A DNA stretch of 64,000 nt from VMCP01 sp964527775 (GCA_964527775.1 CAZGQS010000007.1:1-64000); one strand, 5' to 3'; shown: positions 1 through 9,914, counted from the stretch's first letter. Translations and numbers: made by a program. Notes: generated by a model from the sequence alone, not told the origin.

Positions 1-4
1 ATAA

Positions 5-1126
5 TCAATTCCTCTCGAAACGGTCTTTGGCGTTCCAGCCCATAGAAATACCGAAACGACTACCCCATTTACCTGGCACCCAGAAGATATTTACAGGAAT
101 GTTTAATTTGCCTGATTTGAATGTTTTACCTGCAGCTACCAAGAATCCGGCTGCAATTACAACATCTCCGCGACTGTCTGGAGCAGTAACAAAATCGCCA
201 GAGGCTCCTTGAGTGGGGTAACCAAGGACAAAGTTCTCATTCTGATCATTGTTTGGGAAATATCCTTCAGCAGATCTTGATATAGCGAAGTTGGGACCAA
301 AAGCGAATTCCCATCCGTTGATGTTATTACGCAATCCGTTCAATAAGGTCAAAGATGGAATAACACGACCTTGGTCTAAGCCTGTGATCATAGGTATTAC
401 CTCGAACAAGGCTTGAAAGTTTCCTTCGTTGAGGTATTGTTTTTCAAACTGATAACCGAATTGGAACATGAATGGGTTTCCACCGTATCCACCGGCTGCC
501 TTTTCACGGGTCATCATGGTTCCGATGTAGCCAGTTAAAAAGGTAGCTCCCATACGAGGACCGTCAGATTGTAAGCGGGGTGAGTATGGATTGTTGATGG
601 CGTTGTCAAAATCAGCACGCTTGGTTAATTTGGTAACTAGTTCATTGTCGTTGGGCATGTCAAACAAATCGTTAACACAAATGCGTAACATTTGAAATTC
701 TGTTCCTGGAATTACGAGGAATTCGCGAACTTTTTGGGTTTCGAAATTGCCTTTTTTAACGTCTAAAATACGTAAGGAAATGTTTAAGTTGTCGCCCATT
801 TGTGAAATAGAACCGCTCAACATTTTGTTCACTTTTAATTTTCCTCCAATTTCTTGTAGACAGATTTTAGAGAAACAATTCAGAAGATCTAAAGAATCAC
901 GACGAGCGATGAATTCAATGTCGTACTTATCCATAACCTCGAATTTGCCTACGCGAATCAATTCGTTTGTTAAAAATTGAATGGCTTGAATTTGGTTCAT
1001 CTTATATCCGCGAACGTCAAAATCAATGACTGCAATGCTTTGTTTGTCATTAACATCATACTGCGCAGATAAGTTGCTTGAAATCAGTACAATACTTGCT
1101 AAAAATAAAATTCTCAATTTTTTCAT
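5..1126 (-). CDS. Secreted protein with CsgG-like N-terminal domain
   Basis: Start chosen at the ATG at 1126, which opens a clean signal peptide (MKKLRILF, hydrophobic core, cleavage after NLSAQ); an upstream in-frame ATG at 1153 would only add nine polar residues. The mature N-terminal part (about residues 28-155) has the pattern of CsgG/LpoB/FlgO-like domains: IAVIDF, then KFEVMDKYDIEFI, an EIGGKLKV segment, an SGSISQMGDNLNISLRILD segment. The C-terminal half (about 180-373) is rich in Gly and aromatics (GYQFE, GWEFAFGPNF, GSRFGISMGW) and may form a beta-rich envelope domain. Two Cys (in NCFSKIC) may form a disulfide. Predicted periplasmic or outer-membrane protein; precise role unknown. 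It is transcribed away from the recQ operon. Confidence 0.7.
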   Translation of the reverse strand: MKKLRILFLASIVLISSNLSAQYDVNDKQSIAVIDFDVRGYKMNQIQAIQFLTNELIRVGKFEVMDKYDIEFIARRDSLDLLNCFSKICLQEIGGKLKVNKMLSGSISQMGDNLNISLRILDVKKGNFETQKVREFLVIPGTEFQMLRICVNDLFDMPNDNELVTKLTKRADFDNAINNPYSPRLQSDGPRMGATFLTGYIGTMMTREKAAGGYGGNPFMFQFGYQFEKQYLNEGNFQALFEVIPMITGLDQGRVIPSLTLLNGLRNNINGWEFAFGPNFAISRSAEGYFPNNDQNENFVLGYPTQGASGDFVTAPDSRGDVVIAAGFLVAAGKTFKSGKLNIPVNIFWVPGKWGSRFGISMGWNAKDRFERN

Positions 1127-1241
1127 GGTCGTTATTTTTTGGTTTGTGTACAAAATTGTGTAGTTACAAACAGAAGAAATAACGGAATTTTACAAATAGA
1201 GATTTTATTTTTAAGGCTTTTCCGTAATTTGCTATACTATT

Positions 1242-2252
1242 TTGAAAAATACACCATCTAACAGACCCGCCCAATTGGCATTTGTGGAAGTTCTAAAAAG
1301 AGCTGCACCACTGAATATCAATCTTGCAGAAGAAATTGCATCTCTGTTCGAAATAAGCCTTGATTCTGTTTACAGACGAATGCGAGGTGAAACCGATTTT
1401 TCATTGGAAGAAGTGGTTGCACTCTGTGATAATTTCAATATCCCCCTAGAAGACGCCCTCAGTCCCAGAAGTAAAATGGTGAGCTTTCGTGCCAATGACC
1501 TTTCCAACGAATCTCAGTCGTTTGCCGCCTATTTGAAGGTGCTTTATTCCGACTTGCGATGGGTAAGACAGTGGGAAAATGCTGAAATCATTTACGCAGC
1601 CGAAGATCTTCCTGTATTTTATCATTTCTTTTTTCCGCGTTTGGCGCGTTTCAAAATGGTGTATTGGAATAAGTCCATCTTGGGCTCAGTTGATTTAAAG
1701 CAGTCGTATGTGGAAGATATTCATATTCCCGACTCCTGGAGAGAAGAAGTTCCCAAAATTCAACAAACCTTTTTGGAGATGCCCTCTACCGAAATTTGGC
1801 ATGAAGACACACTGAAAAGTACTTTTAGACAGTTGGAATATTATGCATCGGCAGGCTATTTTAAGGACATCAATGTGGCTTTAGAGGTGGTTGATGAAAT
1901 TGAAGCACTGGTGGGTATGCTCAAGGCACAGGCCATTGAAGGAAAGAAATACAATCCCATAAAAAAGGAATTTACCGATACTTCCTACGAACTTTACATC
2001 AGCGATGTGATGATTGGAACCAACTGTGTATTCTTGAGGTCATCGGGACAAAACGCTTCTTATTTGGGGTACAATACGTTTAATTTTATTCAAACTAAAA
2101 ATGAAGCGTTCAATAGACAATCTATTGGATGGCTTGAAAATCTGATTACCAAAAGCGAAAAGGTTTCTGGTGTTTCAGAAAAGAATAGAAATCGTTATTT
2201 TGCTCAAGTTGCTCAAGAATTGGAGCAGTTGCGCAAACGAATTTCACCATGA
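1242..2252 (+). CDS. Helix-turn-helix regulator upstream of recQ
   Basis: A 336-residue protein with a helix-turn-helix at about residues 12-72 (NLAEEIASLFEISLDSVYRRMRGE, then SLEEVVALCDNFNI), the layout seen in many Bacteroidota XRE/BetR-like regulators. The remaining 260 residues are rich in aromatics and charged residues and probably sense or dimerise; I recognise no enzyme motif there. The start is TTG at 1242; no ATG gives the complete HTH. Its last four bases overlap the ATG of recQ (ATGA), so the two are translationally coupled. Whether it regulates recQ or distant genes cannot be told from sequence. Confidence 0.65.
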   Translation: MKNTPSNRPAQLAFVEVLKRAAPLNINLAEEIASLFEISLDSVYRRMRGETDFSLEEVVALCDNFNIPLEDALSPRSKMVSFRANDLSNESQSFAAYLKVLYSDLRWVRQWENAEIIYAAEDLPVFYHFFFPRLARFKMVYWNKSILGSVDLKQSYVEDIHIPDSWREEVPKIQQTFLEMPSTEIWHEDTLKSTFRQLEYYASAGYFKDINVALEVVDEIEALVGMLKAQAIEGKKYNPIKKEFTDTSYELYISDVMIGTNCVFLRSSGQNASYLGYNTFNFIQTKNEAFNRQSIGWLENLITKSEKVSGVSEKNRNRYFAQVAQELEQLRKRISP

Positions 2253-4138
2253 GTGCCCAAGTAACGCCCGAAGAAATTTTACAGAAACACTGGGGTTTTG
2301 ATCGCTTTAGAGATGGTCAACGCAATATCATTCAATCGGTTGTTGATGGGAATGATACCCTTGCGTTGTTGCCTACCGGTGGTGGAAAAAGCATCTGTTT
2401 TCAAGTGCCTGGACTTCTTTTAGGAGGACTAACACTGGTTGTGTCACCCTTGATTGCTTTGATGAAAGATCAAGTTGACGGACTTAAACAAAGGAATATT
2501 TCGGCGAATTTCATTCACAGTGCCCTTACTTGGAAAGAGATTAAAGGCATCATGGATAATGCCCTTAAAGGACATTATTCCTTCTTATATGTATCGCCCG
2601 AAAGGTTGCTTTCCCAAAATTTTACGGAATATCTGCCCAACCTCAATATAAAATTATTGGTGGTTGACGAGGCCCATTGCATCAGTTCTTGGGGAAGTGA
2701 TTTCAGGCCATCGTTCAAGGAAATATATAAGGTTAGAGAATTTTTACCGTCGAAAACCCCCGTTGCAGCCTTTACGGCTTCGGCTCCAGATTGGATTCAA
2801 GAGGACATTATTTCTGGGCTGAAACTGAAGAACCATCAAAAATTTCAAGGTGAATTTGGTCGAAATAACCTGGTTTTTCAGGCACTTTATGCGGAAAATA
2901 AACGCGATTTATTGTTGCATGCCTTGAAACATACAACGGGGTGTTCCATAGTTTTTGGAAGTACCCGAAAAGAAGTTCAAGATTGCGCCCAATGGCTTGC
3001 CGAGGAAGGAATTTCATCGCATTTTTATCACGGTGGACTTGGCAGCGAGGAACGCACCAGAAAGCAAACGGAATGGATGCAAAATAAGGTCAGAGTCATG
3101 GTGTGTACCAATGCCTTTGGTATGGGCGTTGATAAGCCTGATGTTCGCTATGTTTTCCATTTGTCGCCCAGCGCAACACCCGAAGATTATTACCAAGAAG
3201 CGGGTAGAGCTGGACGTGATGGCAACAAGAGCTTTTGCATTTTGTTTTACAACTCGTCAGATTGGTTGAAATCAAAAGAATTTATTGCGCAGCAACATCC
3301 CCCGATAGAAACCTTGAAACAATGCTACCACGCAGTGATGAATTCTTTGGGAATTGCTCCAGGAAACGGACAAGACAGCGTCAATGCCATTGATTGGACC
3401 TTGATTGCCGAGAAGTATAAGATTACGGTGTCGCAAATGTTCTTTTCTGTAAAAATCATGGAGAAATTGAAGCTTTGGCACCTGAGTGAAGGCTTTAATA
3501 GTCCGTCGAAAATCAAAATGCAAATGGATTATTCGGAGGTGTATGATTTTAAAATTCGATATGAAAAGTTCGACGCTCTGTTGGATGTTTTGATGCGTGG
3601 ATTTGGCGGAATTTTTGAACACTTTACCACCGTGATTGAGCCCCAATTGGCCCGAAAAGCAGGATTAACAGAAGAGGAATTAACCAAACAATTGGGCGTA
3701 CTCCAAAAAGCGGGAGTCATAGATTACATCCCCAGAAGCAATCTGCCCATGTTGACCTTGTTGGAACCCCGATCCATGTATCCAAGTTTTGACATGAAAG
3801 TAGTCGAGGCATTGAAGAAAACAAGGCTCGAGGCATTGGCAAAAATGCAAGAATATGCTCAAAATAAAGGGTGTAGATCCGATTTTTGGGTGCAGTATTT
3901 CACCGGGAATCCTTCTGGCAATTGCTTTACTTGCGATAATTGCAAAAAGAAATTCGCCAAACCTCAACCCAGCAGAATTCAACAAGAAATTCTTGAACGA
4001 TTGTCGCAGCCCGCAGATTTTTTTGAGTTTACTCAGAATTTCCCCTTGGAGTTTAAGAGTGATTTTTTAGAGCAGTTGAATAAACTGTTGGATGAAGGTA
4101 AAATTCAGAAATCGGCCGATAATCAATTAAGTTTGTAG
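2249..4138 (+). CDS. recQ: ATP-dependent DNA helicase RecQ
   Basis: Superfamily 2 3'-5' DNA helicase for recombination and replication-fork repair. Visible motifs: Walker A LPTGGGKS at residues 41-48, DEAH at 140-143, FTASA (motif III), and QEAGRAGRDG (motif VI) near residue 315. The RecQ zinc-binding module follows near residues 545-565 (a Cys, then CFTCDNC). At 629 residues it is somewhat longer than the minimal helicase plus RQC core, but I do not recognise a classical HRDC domain; the last 70 residues look like a degenerate winged helix. It is coupled by a 4-base overlap to the upstream HTH gene, and a glycosyltransferase starts two bases after its stop. Confidence 0.95.
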   Translation: MSAQVTPEEILQKHWGFDRFRDGQRNIIQSVVDGNDTLALLPTGGGKSICFQVPGLLLGGLTLVVSPLIALMKDQVDGLKQRNISANFIHSALTWKEIKGIMDNALKGHYSFLYVSPERLLSQNFTEYLPNLNIKLLVVDEAHCISSWGSDFRPSFKEIYKVREFLPSKTPVAAFTASAPDWIQEDIISGLKLKNHQKFQGEFGRNNLVFQALYAENKRDLLLHALKHTTGCSIVFGSTRKEVQDCAQWLAEEGISSHFYHGGLGSEERTRKQTEWMQNKVRVMVCTNAFGMGVDKPDVRYVFHLSPSATPEDYYQEAGRAGRDGNKSFCILFYNSSDWLKSKEFIAQQHPPIETLKQCYHAVMNSLGIAPGNGQDSVNAIDWTLIAEKYKITVSQMFFSVKIMEKLKLWHLSEGFNSPSKIKMQMDYSEVYDFKIRYEKFDALLDVLMRGFGGIFEHFTTVIEPQLARKAGLTEEELTKQLGVLQKAGVIDYIPRSNLPMLTLLEPRSMYPSFDMKVVEALKKTRLEALAKMQEYAQNKGCRSDFWVQYFTGNPSGNCFTCDNCKKKFAKPQPSRIQQEILERLSQPADFFEFTQNFPLEFKSDFLEQLNKLLDEGKIQKSADNQLSL

Positions 4139-4140
4139 GC

Positions 4141-4806
4141 TTGAAACTCATTTTTTCAGTCATTAACGATTTAACCACTGATCAGCGAATGATTCGCATT
4201 TGCTGTGCCCTATCTGAAGCGGGCCATCAGGTTGAATTGGTGGGCAGGAAAAAACGAGACTCGAAACCTCTGGTGTCTCAGGGTTTTGAACAAACCCGAT
4301 TGAATTGCTGGCTTGAAAAGGGAAAGTTATTTTACTTGGAGTACAATCTTAGGTTGTTTTTTTATTTGTTCGGCAAACAAGATTATTTGTTGACTGCCAT
4401 TGATTTAGATACCGCTTTGACCGCTTTGGCTTTAAATTTCGTTCAAAATAAGCCGTTCTTTTTTGATGCTCACGAAATGTTCACCGAAGTTCCNNNNNNN
4501 NNNNNNNNNNNNNNNNNNNNNNNNNNNNNNNNNNNNNNNNNNNNNNNNNNNNNNNNNNNNNNNNNNNNNNNNNNNNNNNNNNNNNNNNNNNNNCCAGAAT
4601 ACGTAGAACATTGCAACGAATTTTTGGTGGGGATTTTGGTTCCCAACAATGATCAAGAAATCGCTGCCGCCTTAAAGCTATTGATGGAAGATGATGTGGA
4701 ATATCAAAAAATCAAAAATCAATGCTCATTGGCAAGAAATGTTTGGAATTGGGAACATGAAAAACAAATTTTAATAGATCTTTACCAAGAATTTAAGCAG
4801 GATTAA
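4141..4806 (+). CDS. Glycosyltransferase (GT4-like), interrupted by assembly gap
   Basis: Begins with TTG at 4141, two bases after recQ. The N-terminal 117 residues (MKLIFSVINDLTTDQRMIRI, then ALSEAGHQVELVGR, AIDLDTALTALAL, FFFDAHEMFTEVP) match the first Rossmann domain of GT-B group 1 glycosyltransferases. The last 70 residues (VGILVPNNDQEIAAALKLLM, then ARNVWNWEHE) match the tail of the second domain. Between them lie 100 N (4494-4593). A complete GT4 enzyme is about 350-400 residues, so the true gap is probably several hundred bases and lacks most of the nucleotide-sugar-binding domain. Donor and acceptor cannot be inferred; with the next gene it may serve cell-surface glycan synthesis. 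Confidence 0.75.
   Translation: MKLIFSVINDLTTDQRMIRICCALSEAGHQVELVGRKKRDSKPLVSQGFEQTRLNCWLEKGKLFYLEYNLRLFFYLFGKQDYLLTAIDLDTALTALALNFVQNKPFFFDAHEMFTEVXXXXXXXXXXXXXXXXXXXXXXXXXXXXXXXXXXPEYVEHCNEFLVGILVPNNDQEIAAALKLLMEDDVEYQKIKNQCSLARNVWNWEHEKQILIDLYQEFKQD
4494..4593. other. Scaffold gap (100 N)
   Basis: Exactly 100 N. This is the conventional placeholder for a gap of unknown length. It sits inside a glycosyltransferase gene whose remaining pieces are too short for the family, so real sequence is missing here. Confidence 0.99.
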
Positions 4807-4812
4807 ACAGAA

Positions 4813-5934
4813 TTGACAGATAAGCACCTTCATATTGTAGCCTTTGACTTACCCTATCCGCCCAATTACGGCGGTTCAACAGATATGTATTATAAGGTTT
4901 TGTCTATGAAGGAATTGGGTGTGAAAATTACCCTCCATGTGTTTTTGTATGGCGGAAAATCACCCGCTCCTGAGTTAGAGCAAGTAGCAGATAAAGTGTA
5001 TTATTATCCTCGGAAAAGAAGAAATCCTTTCGCGGGTACATGGCCCTATATCGTAAGAACACGTAAATCTGAGTTGTTGCTGAAACGTCTGATGTCAGAT
5101 AATTCCCCCATTTTATTTGAGGGATTACACACCACTTATTATTGCAATTCACCGCAATTGATCAATAGGGTGAGGGTGGTTAGAGCTCACAATGTAGAGC
5201 ATAATTATTACGAAGCACTTGCGTTAGCCGAAGAAAATATAGTAAAAACCTTGTTCTTTAAACACGAAGCCAAGCGTTTACGCGATTATGAAAAAATGCT
5301 GATGCAAGTAAATGGCGTTGCAGGTATTAGTCCTATGGAAACTCGCTATTTACAAGGAGAATATGGCAATGCTCAGTACATTCCTGCATTTCACTCCAAT
5401 GAGGAAATGATTTGCAAAACGGGCAACGGCGATTATGTATTGTATCACGGAAATTTATCGGTACCAGAAAATAACAGAGCGGCTATATTTTTGGTGACAG
5501 AGGTTTTTTCGCGCTTGAATATTCCTTGTTATGTTGCGGGTTCAAGGCCTTCGCAAACGCTTCAGGAAGCTATAAAACGTTATCCAAACATCAAGTTGGT
5601 AGCCAATGTATCTGCCGAAGAAATATTGAAATTGATTCAAGATGCACACATCAACGTTATGGTGACATTCCAATCTACAGGCATCAAATTAAAATTGTTG
5701 AATTCGTTGTATCGTGGTCGATTTGTTGTGGCAAATAGAGAAATGGTAGATGAAACGGGGTTGGATACGTTGGTGCATTTAGGACAGACGCCTGCGGAAT
5801 TGGTTCAGCAAATTCAACGCGTGATGAATCTAGAATTCACCCAAGATTTGTTGGAGCAAAGAAAACAAGTTTTAGGCTCCACTTTCAACAACCAACTCAA
5901 TGCTCGAAAGTTGTTGGATATGTTGGGTTTGTAG
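4813..5934 (+). CDS. Glycosyltransferase, GT4/GT-B type
   Basis: 373 residues starting at TTG 4813, six bases after the previous glycosyltransferase. N-terminal donor motif typical of GT-B enzymes (HIVAFDLPYPPNYGGSTDMY), a central VRVVRAHNVEHNYYEAL segment common in Bacteroidota GT4 proteins, and a C-terminal Rossmann half with YVLYHGNLSVPENNRAAIFL and an IKLKLLNSLYRGRFVVAN segment in the place of the usual E-x7-E region. That last region lacks the classical EGFGLP-like motif, so the catalytic form is atypical. Likely acts on surface polysaccharide or lipid-linked sugars in the cytoplasm. Confidence 0.75.
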   Translation: MTDKHLHIVAFDLPYPPNYGGSTDMYYKVLSMKELGVKITLHVFLYGGKSPAPELEQVADKVYYYPRKRRNPFAGTWPYIVRTRKSELLLKRLMSDNSPILFEGLHTTYYCNSPQLINRVRVVRAHNVEHNYYEALALAEENIVKTLFFKHEAKRLRDYEKMLMQVNGVAGISPMETRYLQGEYGNAQYIPAFHSNEEMICKTGNGDYVLYHGNLSVPENNRAAIFLVTEVFSRLNIPCYVAGSRPSQTLQEAIKRYPNIKLVANVSAEEILKLIQDAHINVMVTFQSTGIKLKLLNSLYRGRFVVANREMVDETGLDTLVHLGQTPAELVQQIQRVMNLEFTQDLLEQRKQVLGSTFNNQLNARKLLDMLGL

Positions 5935-6003
5935 ACTGTTTATTAATCTATGCACTGCCTATTTCTGTGTGTAAGTGCAGTCATTTGCTTGGTTTTATGC
6001 CGT

Positions 6004-6011
6004 TAAATTTG
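6004..6011 (+). promoter_or_regulatory. Candidate -7 element TAnnTTTG for the TPR gene
   Basis: TAAATTTG matches the Bacteroidota -7 consensus and ends four bases before the ATG at 6016, which predicts a transcript start at or just before the start codon. A TTTG lies at 5984-5987 but the spacer (16 bp) is shorter than the usual 19-21, so confidence is moderate. Confidence 0.45.
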
Positions 6012-6015
6012 AATC

Positions 6016-9003
6016 ATGAGGTATTGCGTTTATGCATTCTTGCTGTTTAGTGTTTCAGCATTGTGGGGACAACAACATCCGGTGAATACGTTTCCATCAA
6101 TTTACACCCAGAGAGGTGTTGAATTGTATGAAGAAGGTAGATTTAACGCCGCCATTGCCCAGTTTGAAGAAGCGTTGAAAAATCAACCCTTAGATCAACA
6201 AGACGGAGATCTGTTGTTTTATCATGCTATGTCTAAGTTGTATGCCGGACATGAGAACGCGGAGCCATTTTTAACCTCATACCTTGAGAATAATCCCAAT
6301 GCAGGTCGTGCACAACTAGCTAATTTGGCTTTGGGTGATTATTTCTACAATCAAGGAAAGTATGGTCCTGCGCTTTCTTATTACCGCGAAGTGGATGAGA
6401 AATCGGTAGATAAAAAATTGCGCAGTCGCTTTTTGTTTCGTGTAGGATTTTGCTATGTGAATCGCGGCAAATACAAAGAGGGTAAAGAGAACTTAGAGAA
6501 AGTGGTTAAAAGCGGGGGTGAATTTCAATCCATCGCTCAATACTATTACGGTTATGCGTGTTTGATGGAAAAGGATTTTGAAAGCGCTTATTCAGCCTTC
6601 AGAACCATCACCGATAAGAACTTTGAAATGGTTCATTTTTACATGGCTCAAGTGCTTTATCAATTGTCAAGATACGAAGAAGCTATTTCCGAATTAGATA
6701 AATTAAATACTAGAAAAGTCAAGAAAAACGAAGCAAACTGGTTGAGAGCACAGTGCTATTATAGAATGAAGTCGTATGCTAAGGCAGCGGAGTTTTTTGA
6801 GGCTGTGAATCCGTCCCCAAAAAGCACAAAACCACAAGAACAGTTTGAAATTGCTTATTCTTATGCCAAATGCAAACGCTACAACGAGAGCATTCCATGG
6901 TTCAGGGAAGTAGCTCAAAACAACGATAGTTTGGCTCAAATTGCCAGTTTTGAATTGGGTAACGTTTTGTTGGAAATGAAAAATTACCGCGAAGCCCAAT
7001 TTGCCTATTCTGAAGTTTGGAGAACGGGTTTTAACGAAGAAATTGCCCGATTGGCACTTTACACGCAAGCGAAGATTGCCGTTCAAATGGGAGAGGCCAA
7101 TTCTACCAAATTATTGGATAAATATACCAGATTGTTTCCCAAGTCACCCGAAGCAAAAGAGGCTAACAAGTTGAAAGCAAGGTTGTTGCTGAATACTGAT
7201 AAATACCGCGAAGCGGTGGAGATTTTAGAAGGCATGGACGATTTAGATGCCCAAACTGAAGAAATTTATCAAAAAGTAACCTTAGCAAGGGGCATGGAAT
7301 TGTTCAAGTCTCGACGTTGGGACGATGCCAATGACCTTTTCAAACGTTGCATGGCTAAAAAAGCCAACCGAAAATTTGCCGCTCAAGCCGGTTATTGGTA
7401 TGCAGAATCACTCAATCAGTCAGGGAAATCAACCGACGCTTTGCAGGCATATAAAGACTTCATCAACATGCCAAAGTCTGATGAAGTATCAGAGTTTGCC
7501 TATGCATATTACGCTCAAGGATATCATTTCTTCGAAAAGAAAAATTACGCAGAAGCTGCGATTTACTTCTCGCAGTTCACTCAAAAAATGGGAAATCAAG
7601 GTTATGATGAAGCCGTGGTTCACGATGCTCACCTTCGCATGGGCGATTGTTACCTAATGACTCGCGAATTGGATAAATCAGTTAAAGCTTATGCCTATGT
7701 ATCGGGAAAAAGAGGCCGAGATGCGGATTATGCGCTGTTCCACAGTGGACTTATTTACGGATTATTGGGTAATTCAGAAGAGAAAATAAGCACCTTGAAA
7801 CGTTTGGTGAGAGATTATCCAAACAGTAGATACGTGATGGATGGTTATGATGAAGTAGCAGCGGAGTACATGGAACTCAGAAATTACGATCAAGCTAAAG
7901 AATTTTACAGTCAAATTTTAACCAAATTTCCAGGCACTCAGATTACACGTAAGGCATACAGTGCGTTAGGTCGTATTTATTATCAGAAAAAAGACATCGA
8001 CGCATCGGTAAATTCTTATTCGAAATTGTATGATGAGTTCAAAGGAACCGCAGATGCTCAATCGGCAGCTGAAATGGTTAAAACCATTTTGACTGAAGAG
8101 GGGAGAGCCAAAGATTTTGTGCGTTGGGCTTCATCACGCGGAGGCATGAGCTCTATGGCCGAAGACAGCATACTTTATGAAACTGCTATCACCGCTTATG
8201 ACAGAGAAGAGTATAAGAAAGCCGCAGGAAGTTTTGAGTCGTATTTGTCTGAGAAGCCAGAAGGTAATTTTGTGATTTCGGCTCAGTATTATTTGGGGAT
8301 GAGCTTTGAACAATTGAAGCAACCTCAAAAGGCGGTAGAGATGTATAAGAAAGTGGCTGTAGCCAATTCAGGGGAGTACAAAGAAGACGCTACTCTGGCG
8401 GTTTTGAAAATTTATGGACCCAATGCTGAATGTTCAGATATTATAACCTATTTGGAAATCATTGAACAAATAACCAACTCTCGCGACATTCAAGAGAAGG
8501 CTTGGAAATCAATGATGTATTGTTACGGAAAATCTGGCAATGCAGAAGGTATGCAGAAAATTGCAAGCAAAGTAATGAGTTCTAATTCGGCTGATAAAGA
8601 CATGAAGTTTGAATCGCAACTTATCTTGGTTAAGAACCAACTAAAACAACGCAGCTCTACTTCAACAGCAGAAGAAAATAATCAGTTATTCTCTCAATTA
8701 AAGAGCCTTTACAACGGCAATGACAATCGTTTTGCAGCAGAAGCCAAATACCTTGAGGCGGAGCTGCACTTTGGTTTGGATAGTTTGAATGCAACCAAAG
8801 AGTCTTGTTACGAGTTGCTTGATCAATTCAACGGATATGATGAATGGGTTGGAAAGGCGTTGGTGCTGCTCGGTGACGCATTTGCTAAAGAAGGTGATTT
8901 CTTCAACGCGCGTGTGACTTACAATACCATACTAGAAAACTTTACAGACAAGGCAATCACTGATACAGCGAAAGATCGAGTAAAGAGAATTGAAGGAAAA
9001 TAG
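6016..9003 (+). CDS. Secreted TPR-repeat protein, 995 residues
   Basis: Signal peptide MRYCVYAFLLFSVSALWGQ followed by tetratricopeptide repeats over nearly the whole length. Repeats are recognisable by spaced Gly/Ala/Tyr signatures such as YEEGRFNAAIAQFEEALK (about residue 38), YNQGKYGPALSYYREV, YQLSRYEEAISELDKL, YRMKSYAKAAEFFEAV, FEKKNYAEAAIYFSQF, YQKKDIDASVNSYSKLY and YDREEYKKAAGSFESYL. Such large periplasmic or outer-membrane TPR proteins in Bacteroidota act as scaffolds for envelope complexes; no enzyme domain is visible. It converges with the following minus-strand gene across a hairpin that could end both transcripts. Confidence 0.85.
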   Translation: MRYCVYAFLLFSVSALWGQQHPVNTFPSIYTQRGVELYEEGRFNAAIAQFEEALKNQPLDQQDGDLLFYHAMSKLYAGHENAEPFLTSYLENNPNAGRAQLANLALGDYFYNQGKYGPALSYYREVDEKSVDKKLRSRFLFRVGFCYVNRGKYKEGKENLEKVVKSGGEFQSIAQYYYGYACLMEKDFESAYSAFRTITDKNFEMVHFYMAQVLYQLSRYEEAISELDKLNTRKVKKNEANWLRAQCYYRMKSYAKAAEFFEAVNPSPKSTKPQEQFEIAYSYAKCKRYNESIPWFREVAQNNDSLAQIASFELGNVLLEMKNYREAQFAYSEVWRTGFNEEIARLALYTQAKIAVQMGEANSTKLLDKYTRLFPKSPEAKEANKLKARLLLNTDKYREAVEILEGMDDLDAQTEEIYQKVTLARGMELFKSRRWDDANDLFKRCMAKKANRKFAAQAGYWYAESLNQSGKSTDALQAYKDFINMPKSDEVSEFAYAYYAQGYHFFEKKNYAEAAIYFSQFTQKMGNQGYDEAVVHDAHLRMGDCYLMTRELDKSVKAYAYVSGKRGRDADYALFHSGLIYGLLGNSEEKISTLKRLVRDYPNSRYVMDGYDEVAAEYMELRNYDQAKEFYSQILTKFPGTQITRKAYSALGRIYYQKKDIDASVNSYSKLYDEFKGTADAQSAAEMVKTILTEEGRAKDFVRWASSRGGMSSMAEDSILYETAITAYDREEYKKAAGSFESYLSEKPEGNFVISAQYYLGMSFEQLKQPQKAVEMYKKVAVANSGEYKEDATLAVLKIYGPNAECSDIITYLEIIEQITNSRDIQEKAWKSMMYCYGKSGNAEGMQKIASKVMSSNSADKDMKFESQLILVKNQLKQRSSTSTAEENNQLFSQLKSLYNGNDNRFAAEAKYLEAELHFGLDSLNATKESCYELLDQFNGYDEWVGKALVLLGDAFAKEGDFFNARVTYNTILENFTDKAITDTAKDRVKRIEGK

Positions 9004-9029
9004 GTGGTTGATTATTTCAAATCAACCAC
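9004..9029. terminator. Hairpin between convergent genes
   Basis: A perfect 10-bp stem (GTGGTTGATT with AATCAACCAC, 6-base loop) starting right after the TPR stop and running into the 3' end of the minus-strand gene. No long T-tract follows on either side, so termination is inferred from position and stem only. Confidence 0.5.
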
Positions 9030-9914
9030 TTGAGAACCCATTAAATAACCCTCGGTATATACTTCAATGCTGTATTTACCGGGGTTTAATTTTTGAGAAG
9101 GTTTCCAAATACTTGAAGGAACTTGCTTGAGGTCTTTCTCAAATACTACCGAAGTCTTATAGGAATATTTGGTTGATTTACCGTTTTCCAATTCAACTAT
9201 ACCACCTTGTCCACTTTGTGAAAGAGTAATGCCTTCAGGGCCCGTGATTTTTACGAAAATTTCTCTATCGCCAGCTTCTGCTACGTTGTTTTCAGAAATG
9301 TTGAAGCTGATTCTCAAGGCGTCTACGCTGCGCGCTCTGATGGTATTAACTTCCTTGCCTGTGAGACTTTGCTTTTTCAATGTTTCTACTCTGATGTCTT
9401 GGGTAGTTAAACGAGCAGCTAGGTTTCTGAGCTTCTTACTTTCTACTTCTAAATTGGTGTTTTTAGCGTAAAGCGACATGTTTTGGTTTTGAAGACTGTC
9501 GTTTCGGTCTTTCAATTGAACATTTTCGTTTTCTAGTGCCGCCAGTTTTGAACCGAGTTCTTTGATTTTATTGGTCAGCTCTTCTACCAGCATACGACTG
9601 TTCTTATCGTTTTTCTTTAATAGGTATGTCAATCGAGCAATTTCACTGCTTCTTGCGGCTAATTCGGTCGACATTTTTTCGCCGTTTTGCGCCAAGGTAG
9701 CAGAGTCATTTCGGTATTGTTCTATGAGGGCTTCAGCAGCTGAAATGGCTTTGTTACGCTCTTCTAAAGTGGCGTTCATTTCTTCGTTAACCTTAACAGC
9801 AGCATTCTTTTCGCCTTTGCCTGCTTGCCAGAGGTAAAACAATCCTAAATTGAATACCAACAAGATTAAAATAATGACGTAAAGGATGGATTTGTTTTTG
9901 GATTGATTGCTCAT
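9012..9914 (-). CDS. Membrane-anchored coiled-coil protein
   Basis: 300 residues. One N-terminal transmembrane helix (about residues 10-31, ILYVIILILLVFNLGLFYLW), a long heptad-rich coiled coil (about 45-180; e.g. LAALENENVQLKDRNDSLQ), then a compact C-terminal beta domain (about 195-300) with GPEGITLSQSGQGG and PSQKLNPGKYSIEVYTEGYL, resembling a small Ig-like module. Type II topology would place the coiled coil and beta domain in the periplasm. Function unknown; possibly an envelope or division scaffold. A weak TAAATTCG element (9952 to 9945 on the minus strand) could be its promoter. Confidence 0.7.
   Translation of the reverse strand: MSNQSKNKSILYVIILILLVFNLGLFYLWQAGKGEKNAAVKVNEEMNATLEERNKAISAAEALIEQYRNDSATLAQNGEKMSTELAARSSEIARLTYLLKKNDKNSRMLVEELTNKIKELGSKLAALENENVQLKDRNDSLQNQNMSLYAKNTNLEVESKKLRNLAARLTTQDIRVETLKKQSLTGKEVNTIRARSVDALRISFNISENNVAEAGDREIFVKITGPEGITLSQSGQGGIVELENGKSTKYSYKTSVVFEKDLKQVPSSIWKPSQKLNPGKYSIEVYTEGYLMGSQVVDLK

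Noticed and set aside
5951..5979. TGCACT/AGTGCA hairpin before the TPR gene as a terminator
   Set aside because: Six-base stem with a 17-base loop and no T-run; too weak to support.
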